A stretch of DNA of 64,000 bases from Dactylorhiza incarnata (lineage: Eukaryota; Streptophyta; Magnoliopsida; Asparagales; Orchidaceae). Under the pieces are notes generated by a model. That model made no database searches, was not told the origin of the DNA, and saw only the letters and a program-made list of their open reading frames with translations. A program made the position numbers and the translations under genes. The DNA lies in NCBI GenBank assembly GCA_033032865.1, contig JAWHQI010000004.1:20194001-20258000 (forward strand). The letters are read 5' to 3'. Positions 1 through 10,312 of this stretch are shown piece after piece (position 1 is the first letter of the stretch; each line of letters starts with the position of its first letter).

Positions 1-1909
1 ATAATTACAGATCATCCGTTGAGAAGCGTTCTTGAAAAACCAGATCATTCAGGGAGGCTGGATAAATGGGCAATTGAATTGAGCGAATTTGAAATATCAT
101 ACATCCCCCGAACATCAATCAAAGCACAAGTCTTGGCAGATTTCTTGGTGGATACAGCAGAACCTAGTCCTGAACAGGTGGTGCAATCTCCTTTGGCTTG
201 GGTCATTTATGTGGATGGGGCTTCTGGTAAAAACTCTGTGGGAGTCGGGGTAGTTTTAATCAGTCCAAATGGCATCAGGTTGGAGCAAGCTATCAAATTC
301 TTCTTTCTAGTTACAAATAATAAGGCAGAATATGAAGCACTTCTGGCTGGGCTGAGGCTTGCAAAACAGCTGGGTATAGAACATGTACATGTTAGAACCG
401 ATTCATTAGTAATGGCCTCTCAGGTCTTCGGGAATTATGAGACAAGGGAGCCAATTCTGAGGAAATATCTGTTGTTAGCCAAAAAGGAAATCGGAAGATT
501 CAAGTCATTCATTATCGAGCATATTCCAAGGACACAAAATGAGGAAGCAGATGAGTTGTCAAAGTTCAGTCTTCCATCCGGGGGAGTGACCTTTGAACTT
601 TTTCATCCGGCAACAGATGAAGCAGAACTTATGCAGATTGATCAGAATCCTTCATGGAAGGATCCTTACGAGCTGTTTTTGTTTAAAGGGGAGTTCCATC
701 ACTCCATCAAAGATAAGAGAAAATTCAGAAGGAAAGCGGCATATTATTATCCGATAGCGGGAGTTCTCTACATAAAGACTTTGATCTCTCCCTCAGCACG
801 GTGTGTTTCCGAGGATGAAATCCCAACCATACTTCAGGAGGTTCACTCCGGGGAGGGTGGTAGCCATTCAGGAGCAAAGACTCTAGAGAAGAGAATCTTA
901 AGGCAGGGATATTTCTGGCCAACCATGAGGAAGGATGCCGAAGCATTTGCCAAGCGATGTGTTCAGTGTCAAAAGTTTGCCCCTCTCCAACATTTGCCCG
1001 CTCAGTCACTCAGATCAATAACTACGCCATGGCCCTTCGCGGTATGGGGGATGGATCTTATCGGACCCTTCCCAATAGCCAGCGGCCAGCGGCTCTTTAT
1101 CATTGTGATGATTGACTACTTCAGCAAGTGGATTGAGGCAAAAGCATTGGCAAAAACTACAACCCAAATTATCAGAAACTTCATCTGGGGAGAGATAGTC
1201 TGCCGACATGGAATTCCGCTAGCAATTGTCACTGACAATGGTCCGCAGTTCTGTGATCAGGTTGGGATTGACCTTCTGTGATCAGGTTGGGATTGACCTT
1301 CGATTCTCTTCTGTGCATCATCCGAGAACGAATGGCCAGGTAGAAGCCGCAAATCGGCTGATCCAGCAGCTTCTGATGAAGAGGGTCTTGAATCAAAGAG
1401 GAAATTGGGCAGACCAACTTCCTTCCATCCTTTGGACTCTTCATACTACTCCATCTTCAGCTACGGGGGAGACACCATTCAAATTATCTCATGGCTCGGA
1501 AGTTGTTGTCCCTGTAGAATTTGAGGTGGTCACTCCAAGAGTTGTGTATGCAAAAGAGGGAGGAGAAGCATGGATAGAAGACAATGACGAAGCTATCAAG
1601 TATAGTCTGGATCTGATCGAAGAGCTTCAGGACGAGGCAAAAATCAGACAGGAAGAAGTTAAAAGGAGAATGGCGAGGTACTTTGACAAGAATGTCAGGG
1701 TAAAACATTTTGCAGTCGAAGATGTTGTGCTAAAGAAAGTTGATGCAGCAGCCAGAACAGGCAACGTCGGAAAGCTGAATCCCAACTGGGCCGGACCTTT
1801 CATCATCAAAGAAGTACTAAAAAGCGGGCCTTACCGCCTTCAGACAAGTGAAGGAGAAGACATCTCACACGCCTGGAGCGGTGACGATCTCAAACGGTTA
1901 TATCCTTAA
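1..1909 (+). pseudogene. pol 3' part: RNase H end, archaeal-type RNase H, integrase (E0)
   Basis: Encodes the replication and integration enzymes of a Ty3/gypsy element. In order: the tail of the Ty3 RNase H (DHPL and KWAIEL motifs, about 10-110); an archaeal-type RNase H at about 200-570 with acidic residues in YVDG, AEYEAL, RTDS and EADELSK; integrase with a zinc-binding N-terminus (CVQC near 960); a DDE core with Asp in WGMDLIGP and in VTDNGPQF and Glu in NGQVEAA; and a C-terminal region ending in LKRLYP and TAA at 1907-1909. Relative to the sister copies, eight codons between the second Asp and the DQVGID stretch are missing. A 25-bp tandem duplication (1251-1300) then shifts the frame, so the last catalytic Glu lies out of frame. 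Inactive. Confidence 0.9.
1251..1300 (+). repeat. 25-bp perfect tandem duplication inside integrase
   Basis: Positions 1251-1275 and 1276-1300 are identical. The sister elements have this segment once. Twenty-five bases is not a multiple of three, so it shifts the frame between the second and third catalytic residues of integrase. Confidence 0.95.
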
Positions 1910-2264
1910 AATGTCCTCTTTACTTTCTTACATTTTCTGGATATTTTTAATGAGAAGCCCTATACTGACACTTCTCCATGTCTGATGGTTCTTTTTTACA
2001 CTTTCTTATATATCAACATCACTGAACCGCGGAGACATTGCCAAGTTCTGCTCGAACCCTTCGGATTGTAGTCATTAGTGTAAAACCACGAAGATCATGT
2101 GTAGCGGGGAGTTTTCGCGCAGGTGTAGTGGTAGCTTGCAAATTCCCGTGCGGTGGTCTTCGGAACCTTGGATCCCGGCTGATATCCAACACACCCCTGC
2201 ATCAAGGGAGGTCTAGGTGAATGTTGGCTCTATCATGCCCCGAGAGGGATATAGTTACAGCTTT

Positions 2265-2335
2265 GATGATCTTTCTGAGGAAAGCAATGTCGGTATAGCC
2301 CTGGCAGCATAACCAAACCTGCCCAACTGATCATC
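2265..2335 (+). repeat. Hairpin cassette, stem GATGATC/GATCATC (E0 unit 1)
   Basis: The two arms at 2265-2271 and 2329-2335 are exact reverse complements (7 bp). The interior starts with the family core CTGAGGAAAGCAATGT and ends with CCTGCCCAACT. Confidence 0.8.
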
Positions 2336-2399
2336 TTAGTCTGTGACCATAGAATACTCCTAGGTACTCTCAAGCGATGCCTAAGCGGGACCCACAACT

Positions 2400-2460
2400 G
2401 AGTTGATCTCTCTGAGGAAAGCAATGTTCGCCGCCTAGGCCTACCTGCCCACTTGGTCAT
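2400..2460 (+). repeat. Chimeric cassette with unpaired arms (E0 unit 2)
   Basis: The left arm is GAGTTGATC (2400-2408), as in one cassette type, but the right end is TTGGTCAT as in another, so the arms do not pair. This looks like a deletion that fused two neighbouring cassettes through their common interior. E0 has three units where E1-E3 have four. Confidence 0.7.
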
Positions 2461-2501
2461 CTGGGTCTGTACTTGTCTTTTTCTTTATTTCCACTGCTCT
2501 T

Positions 2502-2558
2502 ATGACCACTTGAGGAAAGCAATGTTCGTCGCCTTGGCCCACCTGCCCACTTGGTCAT
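2502..2558 (+). repeat. Hairpin cassette, stem ATGACC/GGTCAT (E0 unit 3)
   Basis: Arms at 2502-2507 and 2553-2558 are exact reverse complements around the conserved core TGAGGAAAGCAATGTTCG. Confidence 0.75.
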
Positions 2559-2671
2559 TTGAGTCCGTAGCCATCTCTTGTTACATTACAGGAAATTATC
2601 TCATCCTATATGGTCACTCTAGACCATTTGGGTGAAAAAACAGGATTTTTATGGGTGCATCACAAACCGGT

Positions 2672-2885
2672 CGGCTTGATGCTTAAACTGGACGGTTTGA
2701 AACAAGCATGTACCAAAAATATCATGCGGTCTGGTTTTCAGACCGGACGGTTTAAAATAAGCAGGTACCAAAGATATCATGCGGTCTGGTTTTCAGACCG
2801 GGCGGTTTGAAATAAGCACGTACCAAAGATATCATGCAGTCTGGTATTCAGACCGGGCGATTTGAAATAAGCAGGATATCATAAA
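2672..2885 (+). repeat. 55-bp minisatellite with CGGTCTG/CAGACCG pairs
   Basis: Units begin near 2726, 2781 and 2836, exactly 55 bp apart, with a partial unit before them. Each unit carries CGGTCTGGTTTTCAGACCG-type inverted halves followed by an ACGGTTT-like stretch and TACCAAAGATATCAT. The same repeat, in reverse, lies at about 14651-14870 in E1. Confidence 0.85.
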
Positions 2886-3305
2886 ATGTCACAAGGCAAA
2901 TATCAAGGGATCAAGCATAATCATGACCGGTCGATCTCATCATTCGGTTTGTGAACCTATCATCTTTATGGGTTTCAATTCGATCCGTTCGGTTAATAAC
3001 AGGCTCTTCACAATCAAGCAATTATGATTCTCATTGCAAGTATCAAGCTACTAACTGCTCAAAGTATGTATATTCCACGCGGGTTTATCAGTCAATGTTA
3101 TGTAAGGCTGAGTCACATAAATCGTTCGGGTTAAATATTAATCGCACGGCCTACCAATTGTTTTCTTATGACTTGATATTCTATCTTGCGAAGCAATTAC
3201 GAAAAGCCAGGTTATAATCGCGCGGCTTGGTTATGTCAATTTCCTGTTCGGTTATTAGATATATTCACGGGGATGGGACTTGCAGCAATCTGAGTTGTAA
3301 GTCGC

Positions 3306-4335
3306 TTCAGACTCAGACTCAAGCTTGTTCGTCAAGAAGAGCGGGGAGCTTCAAGTCATCGTGCTGCTATACGTCGACGATATGATCGTGACGGGGAACT
3401 CGACGGAGGAAGTAGCTCAGCTGAGGGCCGAGCTAGCTATCAGGTTCGAGATGAAGGACTTAGGTGAGCTTCACCATTTCCTTGGACTCGAGGTGCAGAG
3501 GAAGGAAAGTGGAGTGCTGGTGTCTCAGGCTGGATATGCGGAGCGGATCGTGGAGCGATTCGGTATGAAGGAAGGGAAGTGCACTTCCACACCTCTGGAG
3601 AAGGCTATGAAGCTTCGGAAAGATGAGGGGAGGATTATGCAAGATCCATTGGTGTTCCGAGCTCTGGTTGGGAGCTTGATCTATCTGACAATCACAAGGC
3701 CGGATATTGCATATGCAGTAGGCAGGGTGAGTCGGTATATGGCGGAGCCACGGGTACCTCATCTGCTAGTGGCCAAGAACATTCTGAAGTATGTCAAGGC
3801 GACCTCGGATATGGGTCTCCTATACAGGAGGGATGCGGGCTTCGAAGTGCATGGATACATGGATGCTGATTACGGGGGAGATTCGGATGATCAGAAGTCA
3901 ACATCTGGATTCGTCTTCATGGCGGGCCCCACGGCTATATCATGGTGCAGCAAGAAGTAGGATTCCGTGTCAGTCTCTACCACGGAAGCGGAATACAAGG
4001 CTTCGGCCTTGGCAGCTCAGGAAGCCATCTGGCTTAGGAGGTTGGTAGGAGACGTCCACAAGGAAGTTCGAGAGCCGACTCTGCTACGCGGTGACAACGA
4101 GAGTGCTCTCAAAATGGTAACCAATCCAGTTTGTCACGCGAGGACCAAGCATATCGAGATCGAGCATCACTTCATTCGGGAGAAGGTGCTGGAGGGATCT
4201 CTTTCGGTCGGGCATGTGTGGAGTGCGGACAATGTCGCAGACATCTTCACAAAGGCGCTGGCAAAGGGGTCGTTCACACGGCTAAGGAGCTTACTGGGGC
4301 TGGTTTCAACTTCCCACTTCAAGGGGGAGTGTTGA
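3306..4335 (+). pseudogene. copia pol fragment: RT C-terminal half and RNase H
   Basis: Covers the RT from just before the catalytic YVDD motif (about 3371-3382) through the thumb and the RNase H domain (YMDADYGGDSDD near 3855-3895, TEAEYKA near 3979-4000, GDNESAL near 4090, ending in HFKGEC). A TAG at 3958-3960 interrupts the frame at a residue that is Gln in the nested copy; reading resumes directly after it. As in the nested copy, the last Cys codon and the TGA stop (4333-4335) lie inside the LTR. Non-functional because the 5' two thirds are missing. Confidence 0.92.
4320..4329 (+). promoter_or_regulatory. Polypurine tract of the copia fragment
   Basis: CAAGGGGGAG abuts the TGTTGAAG start of the LTR at 4330. 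This is the expected plus-strand primer of reverse transcription, and the nested copia has the same tract. Confidence 0.85.
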
Positions 4336-5560
4336 AGTTGTTGAAGTGGAAGTTTGGAGGATTTTGGACCTGGGCGGTCTGGGAGGAAGTCGGGCGGTCT
4401 GGAGAGTTCGCGCGACTTGGCGGTCTGCATCTGCGGTCTGGCTGATCTAAGCCTAGCTGCGGTCTCCCGGGTTGACCGCTGGTCTTGTCCAAAGTCTGCT
4501 GAAGGTGGAGCCGCGCGGTCTGTGCGTGACCGCGTGGCGTGCTGTCCTCTTCAAGGCTGTGGCGGTCTGATGTGACCGCAAAGTTTGATCCAGGTTCTCT
4601 CCGGAATGCGGTCTGGTAGCTGACCGGGCTTTCTGGGGGTATTCGCGGACTAAGGGTCTTAGTCGCGCGGTCTCAGTTCGCGGTCTCAGGAGGAGACTGG
4701 TATGCGAGCTGGTTGCTGTTCGCGGTCTCAGGAGGAGATCGGCATGCGGACAGGAGTTCGCGATGTGATGGCGAGCTGACTGTGTTCGCGGTCTCATGCG
4801 AACACAGGTGGTGAATAGCTTCGGGCGGTTTGGCGATCTTCTTTGAAGTCGCGATCTGCTGTGAGAGTAGCGGTCTCTTATGGTCGATGTTGAAGCTGGC
4901 GAGTTCATCAAAATGGAGCAGGAGTACTGCTGCTGATCGCGCGGGTTGACCGGTCTGGTCGCGCGGTCTGAGGGGTGGTGATCCTATCTCATAGGGTGGT
5001 GACTGGATCAGGTCCCATGCCTATAAATAGGAGGCCACTGTAGCAGCAAATAGACACACCAAGTGTAAGCTGAGTTCGCTCATGTTCTTGCGGTCTGCTT
5101 ATTTCTGACCGGGCGGTCTCTGATTGAACTATTCTTGTGCAGCTTCTGCGGATAGTGTGGGCAGCAGCGATCACCTCTTCCTCTGAAAGTGTTCGTGCGG
5201 TCTGCGGCTTGGAGTTGTGGTGCTGGAGTTCGGGAGAATCAGGAGGTCGGAAGAAGGGAGCGGTCTGTGCAGCGGTCTGGTGGTTTTCTGTGGTCGGCAG
5301 AGAGTTGCGGTCTAGCAATTATCAGAGATCGCAGGGGAGGTCGCGCGGGTTGGGCGATCTTCAGTTATCAATTTTTTCTGTACTTCTCTTTGGAGTTTTG
5401 TGCTGACGAAATCATGTCTCGTCAAGCATGTCTTGCCCTGTAATTGAAGTTTGCTATCAATAAAGATCGTTTGTTTGCCTAAGATTGTTTCTGGTTGCTT
5501 TGGCTTGTATCTCTAGTTGTTATTCCTGCTTGCTCTCACAAGGTCCTAGAAATTTTCACA
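4330..5560 (+). repeat. copia 3' LTR (1231 bp) packed with GCGGTCT
   Basis: Starts TGTTGAAG and ends TTTTCACA, the termini of the nested copia LTR read in this direction. It has a TATA box (TATAAATA, 5022-5029) and an AATAAA signal near 5459. I count about 20 occurrences of GCGGTCT, almost all before the TATA box or shortly after it. It differs from the nested copia LTR at many sites, so it is an older insertion. Confidence 0.9.
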
Positions 5561-8500
5561 CTCCGAGCATATTCCGAAAAGGTGTTGTAGGCAAAAATCA
5601 AACATACAAATCAAAAGTTATGGCTGTTAGAAGTTTAGGTGTAATTTGGAGCTAAATTTCACATTACCGCTACAACCAGCAATATATCGACAACTAAATG
5701 AACTGGAGTGGATAAAACTTGTGCTCTAATGAATGTAGTGCTCTGAGCTAATTATGAAAAGGTGTTGTGGGGGGTAAAATAAGACAACCGCATCAAAAGT
5801 TGTTGTTGTTTTAAGTTTGAGTGTAATTTATCGCTAAATCTCTCATTTTCACTACAACCCGCATTAAAAATTCTGCCATTTTGAAGTGTATGTGTCATTT
5901 GGAGATAAATCTCGTATTACAACCATAAATCACTGTATATTGACCTCTGAACAAGCTGGAATGGATTTAAATTGTTCTGCACTGGATTTAGGGCTCCGAT
6001 CTCATTCCGAAAAGGTATTTTGGGCGAAAATCGGACAACCGGAAAGGTGTTGCCTTATTCTCGAATGGGTAAATCTTATTCTCTGTTGGATGGAGAATAC
6101 GAGCTCTTTCCGAAAAAGTGTTGTTGGCAAAAATCGAACAATCAGATCAAAAGTTATGGTTGCTTGAAGTTTATGTGTAATTTGGAGTTAAATCCCGCAT
6201 TACCACTGGAACCCACTGTATATCGAACAATAAACAAACTTGAATGGTTATATCCTACTCTCCATTGGATGTAGGGCTCTGAACTCATTCTAAAAAGGTA
6301 TTGTGGGCAAAAATTGGGCAATTGGATCAAGAGTTGTCTGTTTGAAGTTTATGTGTCATTTGGAGCTAAATCCCACATTATTACTGCATCCCAATGTAGA
6401 TCACCACTAAACAAACTGGAATGGGTAAAACTTATTGTCCATTGTATATAGGGCTCTGATCTCATCCCGAAAAGGTGTTGTTTGCAAAAATCAGACAACC
6501 AGATCAAAGTTATGAATATTTGAAGTTTAGGTGTCAATTGGAGGAAAATCCCTCATTTCCACTGCAATCCACTATCCGTCGACCACTAAATGAACTCGAT
6601 CGAGTAAATCCTATTCTCCATAGGATGTGTGGCTCTGAGATCATTCTGAAAAGGTGTTTCGGGCAAAAGCCAGACAACGGGATCAAAAGTTATAGCTGTT
6701 TGAAGTTTAGGTGTCTGTAGGAGCTAAATCCCACATTACCATTGCAACTCAATGTATATCGACAACTAAATGAACTAGATTGGGTAAAACTTGATGTCCA
6801 TTGAATGTAGGGCTCAGATCTCATTTCAAAGAGGTTTTGTGTGCAAAAATCAGACAACCTAATCAAAAGTTATGGATGTTTCAAGTTTATGTGTCATTTG
6901 AAGCTAAATTTTGCATTACCAGTGCAACCCGCTATATATCGACAACTAAATGAACTGCAATGGGTAAAACTTGTGCTTCAATGAATGTAGTGCTCCGAGC
7001 TCATTCCTAGAAGATGTTATGGGGGTAAAACCAGACAACCGAATCAACACTTATTGCTGTATAAAGTTTGAGCGTCATTTGTAGCTAAATCTCTCACTTT
7101 CACTACAAACCGCATTAAAAATTCTTTCATTTTGGAAATTTACGTGTCATTTGGAGCTAAATCTCGCATTACCAGTACAACCCACTATATACCGACCTCT
7201 AAACGAGCTTGAATGTTTTAAAAAGTTTCTCCATTGGATTTAGGGCTCCGATCTCATTCCGAAACGGTATTGTGGGCGAAAATCGGACAACCGGATCAAA
7301 AGTTATGGATGTTTGAAGTTTAGGTCTCCTTTCGACGTAAATACCTTATTACCAACCAACTGTATATTGACCACTAAACAAACTGGAATGGGTAAAACTT
7401 GTTTTCCATTGGATGTAGGGCTCCAAGCTCATTCCAAAAAGGTGTGATGCGCAAAAATCAGACAACCAGATCAAAAGTTATGGCTGTTACAGTTTATGTG
7501 TCAAGAGGAGCTAAATCCCTCATTATCATTGCAAGCCACTGTATATTGACCATTAAAATGAGTTGTAATGGTTTAAAATTGTGCTTCATTGAATGTATGC
7601 CTCCGAGCATATTCCAAAAAGGTGTTGTCGGCAAAAATCAAACATACAAATAAAAATTTATGGCTGTTAGAAGTTTAGGTGTAATTTGGAGCTAAATTTC
7701 GCACTACCGCTACAACCAGCAATATATCGACAACTAAATGAACTGGAGTGGGTAAAACTTGTGCTCTAATGAATGTAGTGCTCTGAGATCATTATGAAAA
7801 GGTGTTGTGGGGTAAAATAAGACAACCGCATCAAAAATTGTTGCTGTTTTAAGTTTGAGTGTAACTTATCGCTAAATCCCTCATTTTCACTACAACCCGT
7901 ATTAAAAATTCTACCATTTTGAAGTGTATGTTTCATTTGGAGATAAATCTCGTATTACAACCATAACTCACTGTATATCGACCTCTGAACAAGCTGAGAT
8001 GGGTTTAAATTGTTCTCCACTGGATTTAGGGCTCCGATCTCATTCCGAAAAGGTATTTTGGGCGAAAATCGGACAACTGGAAAGGTGTTGCCTTATTCTC
8101 GAATGGGTAAATCTTATTCTCTGTTGGATGGAGAATACGAGCTCTTTGCGAAAAAGTGTTGTTGGCAAAAATCGAACAATCAGATCAAAAGTTATGGCTG
8201 CTTGAAGTTTATGTGTAATTTGGAGTTAAATCCTACCACTGGAACCCACTGTATATCGAACAATAAACAAACTTGAATGGTTATATCCTACTCTCCTTTG
8301 GATGTAGGGCTCTGAACTCATTCTAAAAAAGTATTGTGGGCTGGGCAATTAGATCAACAGTTGTCTGTTTGAAGTTTGTGTCATTTGGAGCTAAATCCCA
8401 CATTATCACTGCATCCCACTGTAGATCAACCACTAAACAAACTGGAATGGGTAAAACTTGTTGTCCATTGTATGCAGGGCTCTGATCTCATTCCAAAAAG

Positions 8501-9379
8501 GTGTTGTTTGTAAAAATCAGACAACCGGATCAAAGTTATGGATATTTGAAGTTTAGATGTCAATTGGGGGAAAATCCCTCATTTCCACTACAATCCACTA
8601 TCCGTCGACCACTAAATGAACTCGATCGATTAAATCCTATTCTCCATAGGATGTGTGGCTCTGAGCTCATTCTGAAAATGTGTTTTGGGCAAAATCCAGA
8701 CAACGGGATCAAAAGTTATAGCTGTTTGAAGTTGAGGTGCCAGTAGGAGCTAAATCCCACATTACCACTGCAACTCAATGTATATCGACCTCTAAATGAA
8801 CTAGATTGGGTAAAACTTGATGTCCATTGAATGTAGGGCTCAGATCTCATTTCGAAGAGGTTTTGTGTGCAAAAATCAGACAACCTAATCAAAAGTTATG
8901 GATGTTTCAAGTTTAGGTGTCATTTGAAGCTAAATTTTGCATTACCAGTGCAACCCGCTATATATCGACAACTAAATGAACTGAATGGGTAAAACTTGTG
9001 CTTCAATGAATGTAGTGCTCTGAGCTCATTCCTAAAAGATGTTATGGGGGTAAAATCAGACAGCCGGATCAAAACTTATTGTTGTATAAAGTTTGAGTGT
9101 CATTTGTAGCCAAACCTCTAACTTTCACAACAAACCGCATTTAAAATTCTCATTTTGGAAATTTACGTATCATTTGGAGCTAAATCTCGCATTACCAGTA
9201 CAACCCACTGTATATCGACCTCTAAACGAGCTTGAATGTTTTAAAATTCTTCTCCATTAGATTTAGGGCTCCGATCTCATTCTGAAACAGTATTATGGGC
9301 GAAAATCGGACAACCGTATCAAAAGTTATGGATGTTTGAAGTTTAGGTCTCCTTTCGAGCTAAATACCTTATTACCAAC
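5561..9379 (+). repeat. Satellite-like array 1, about 178-bp monomers in a 2.04-kb higher-order unit
   Basis: A-T rich monomers of 175-184 bp share phrases such as GATCAAAAGTTATGG, TGTCATTTGGAGCTAAAT and CACTGTATATCGACC. The block beginning CTCCGAGCATATTCC at 5561 recurs at 7601, giving a 2040-bp higher-order period of about eleven monomers plus one truncated piece of about 72-75 bp (around 7073-7147 and 7858-7930). The second period stops after about 1.78 kb, where LTR sequence begins at 9380. Short ORFs in it repeat with the period and are not genes. Confidence 0.9.
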
Positions 9380-10124
9380 TGTTGAGTCTGAAATCACACC
9401 TCCGAGGGAAACTCGAGACCGCAGCTCAAACAAGCGAGCTCCTGGATTCGAGTGTGCGTGCCTTGAGAACGTCGTCGCCCCCTATTTATAGGCTCGGGGG
9501 CCTGCCCGAACGGGCAGGGATAAAATAACTGCCTGCCCGGGTACAGGAGAATCGGGCAGGCGGTGATGGGATACAGAAGGGAGGAGGAAAGAAAGAAGCC
9601 GCGCGGCTTGGCGTCTTGCGCTTGCGGTCTGTCTCGTTGAGGGGGCTGGAGATGTTGCAACCAAGGCGATGATGCCACCTGGGCGGTCTCCGACTTGAGA
9701 CCGCGGCTTGTCTTCTTGGACTTGGTTCTTACTGATCTTCACGGCACAACCCGGGCGGTCTCCGTCTTGAGACCGCGGCTTGCCCTTGAGAACGCGGCCT
9801 GTCGCCTGGTCTTGAGCCTTGTTTTAGCCTTCAAGATGTAACCCGAGCGGTCTCCAGCTTGAGACCGCGAGTTGCCTTCTAAACTTGGACCCTGATGGCT
9901 TTCATGGCACAACCCGAGCGGCCTCCGACTTGAGACCGCGGTCTGCCATTTTTGGACTTGGGCCTTGGTGACCTTCAATCTTCGGAGGCGACCTGAATGC
10001 TCAGACCGTCGGTCTGTGTGGGTTGTTGCTGATGGACATTATAAAACCTGAACCGGGCGACTCATATCCGCAAACCGCCTGGTCTGTGAGTAATGTTATT
10101 CGGAAGCGGTCTTCTGGGTAAACA
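9380..10124 (-). repeat. E1 3' LTR with 195-bp internal deletion
   Basis: Same termini as the 940-bp partner at 34890, but about 195 bp are missing near its left end. The break joins two GGGAAA copies that flank the lost stretch in the partner, a typical product of short-repeat recombination. The TATA box and the two inverted repeats with CCTGCCCG arms are retained. Confidence 0.92.
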
Positions 10125-10208
10125 TAATCCCCGCATATTTTCAAATTCTGAAAGGATTTCGAAAATATTAGTTCTAGCCGGAAACCGCGCCGATCTTTCC
10201 CTGTGGGT

Positions 10209-10215
10209 TATAAAT
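10209..10215 (+). promoter_or_regulatory. TATA-like box of aORF-A (E1)
   Basis: TATAAAT lies 104 nt before the aORF-A ATG at 10313. The same box-to-ATG distance of 104 nt occurs in E1' and E2. Confidence 0.6.
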
Positions 10216-10312
10216 GTTTTGGAAGCTTCTATTTTCGCATAACTTCAACGCTATCACGAGTCACTACTCGCCCCTCGCGGTTAGGACTTTCCGGCTAAAC
10301 AGTCCGATCAAG

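Larger units (their letters stand above)
1..3305 (+). mobile_element. E0: Tat-lineage Ty3/gypsy retrotransposon, 3' portion
   Basis: The element enters from the left edge inside the first RNase H domain and runs through the archaeal-type RNase H, integrase and a noncoding 3' region. It is cut at about 3305, where copia sequence takes over. Its antisense genes and 3' LTR are missing. The protein sequence and the hairpin cassettes downstream of pol match E1-E4, so it belongs to the same family but in the opposite orientation to E1-E3. The Tat assignment comes from the second RNase H before integrase. Confidence 0.85.
1910..3305 (+). other. E0 3' noncoding region with hairpin cassettes and 55-bp repeats
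   Basis: No credible gene. It holds three hairpin-type cassettes (2265-2335, 2400-2460, 2502-2558) and a 55-bp tandem repeat (about 2672-2885). The stretch around 2030-2240 is conserved in all the gypsy copies just after pol and has no recognised function. From about 2900 to 3305 it matches, in reverse complement, the E1 segment at about 14215-14580, showing that E0 was once longer. Confidence 0.8.
3306..5560 (+). mobile_element. 5'-truncated Ty1/copia element with 3' LTR
   Basis: Same family as the nested copia at 48898-55476 but older and in the opposite orientation. It begins abruptly inside the RT domain, where E0 sequence GTAAGTCGCTT meets copia sequence CAGACTCAGACTC, and ends with a complete LTR at 5560. 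Gag, integrase and the 5' LTR are absent, so no target duplication can be matched. The right flank is satellite DNA. Confidence 0.9.

Noticed and set aside
5886..9200. Several 60-100-codon ORFs in the satellite (and again at 35877-39212)
   Set aside because: They recur with the higher-order period, are disrupted in some units and have no recognisable domain.
10214..10312. ATG at 10214 (and 40869) as the start of aORF-A
   Set aside because: It overlaps the TATA-like box. The ATG at 10313, 17682 and 40968 is shared by all copies and lies at constant distance from the box.
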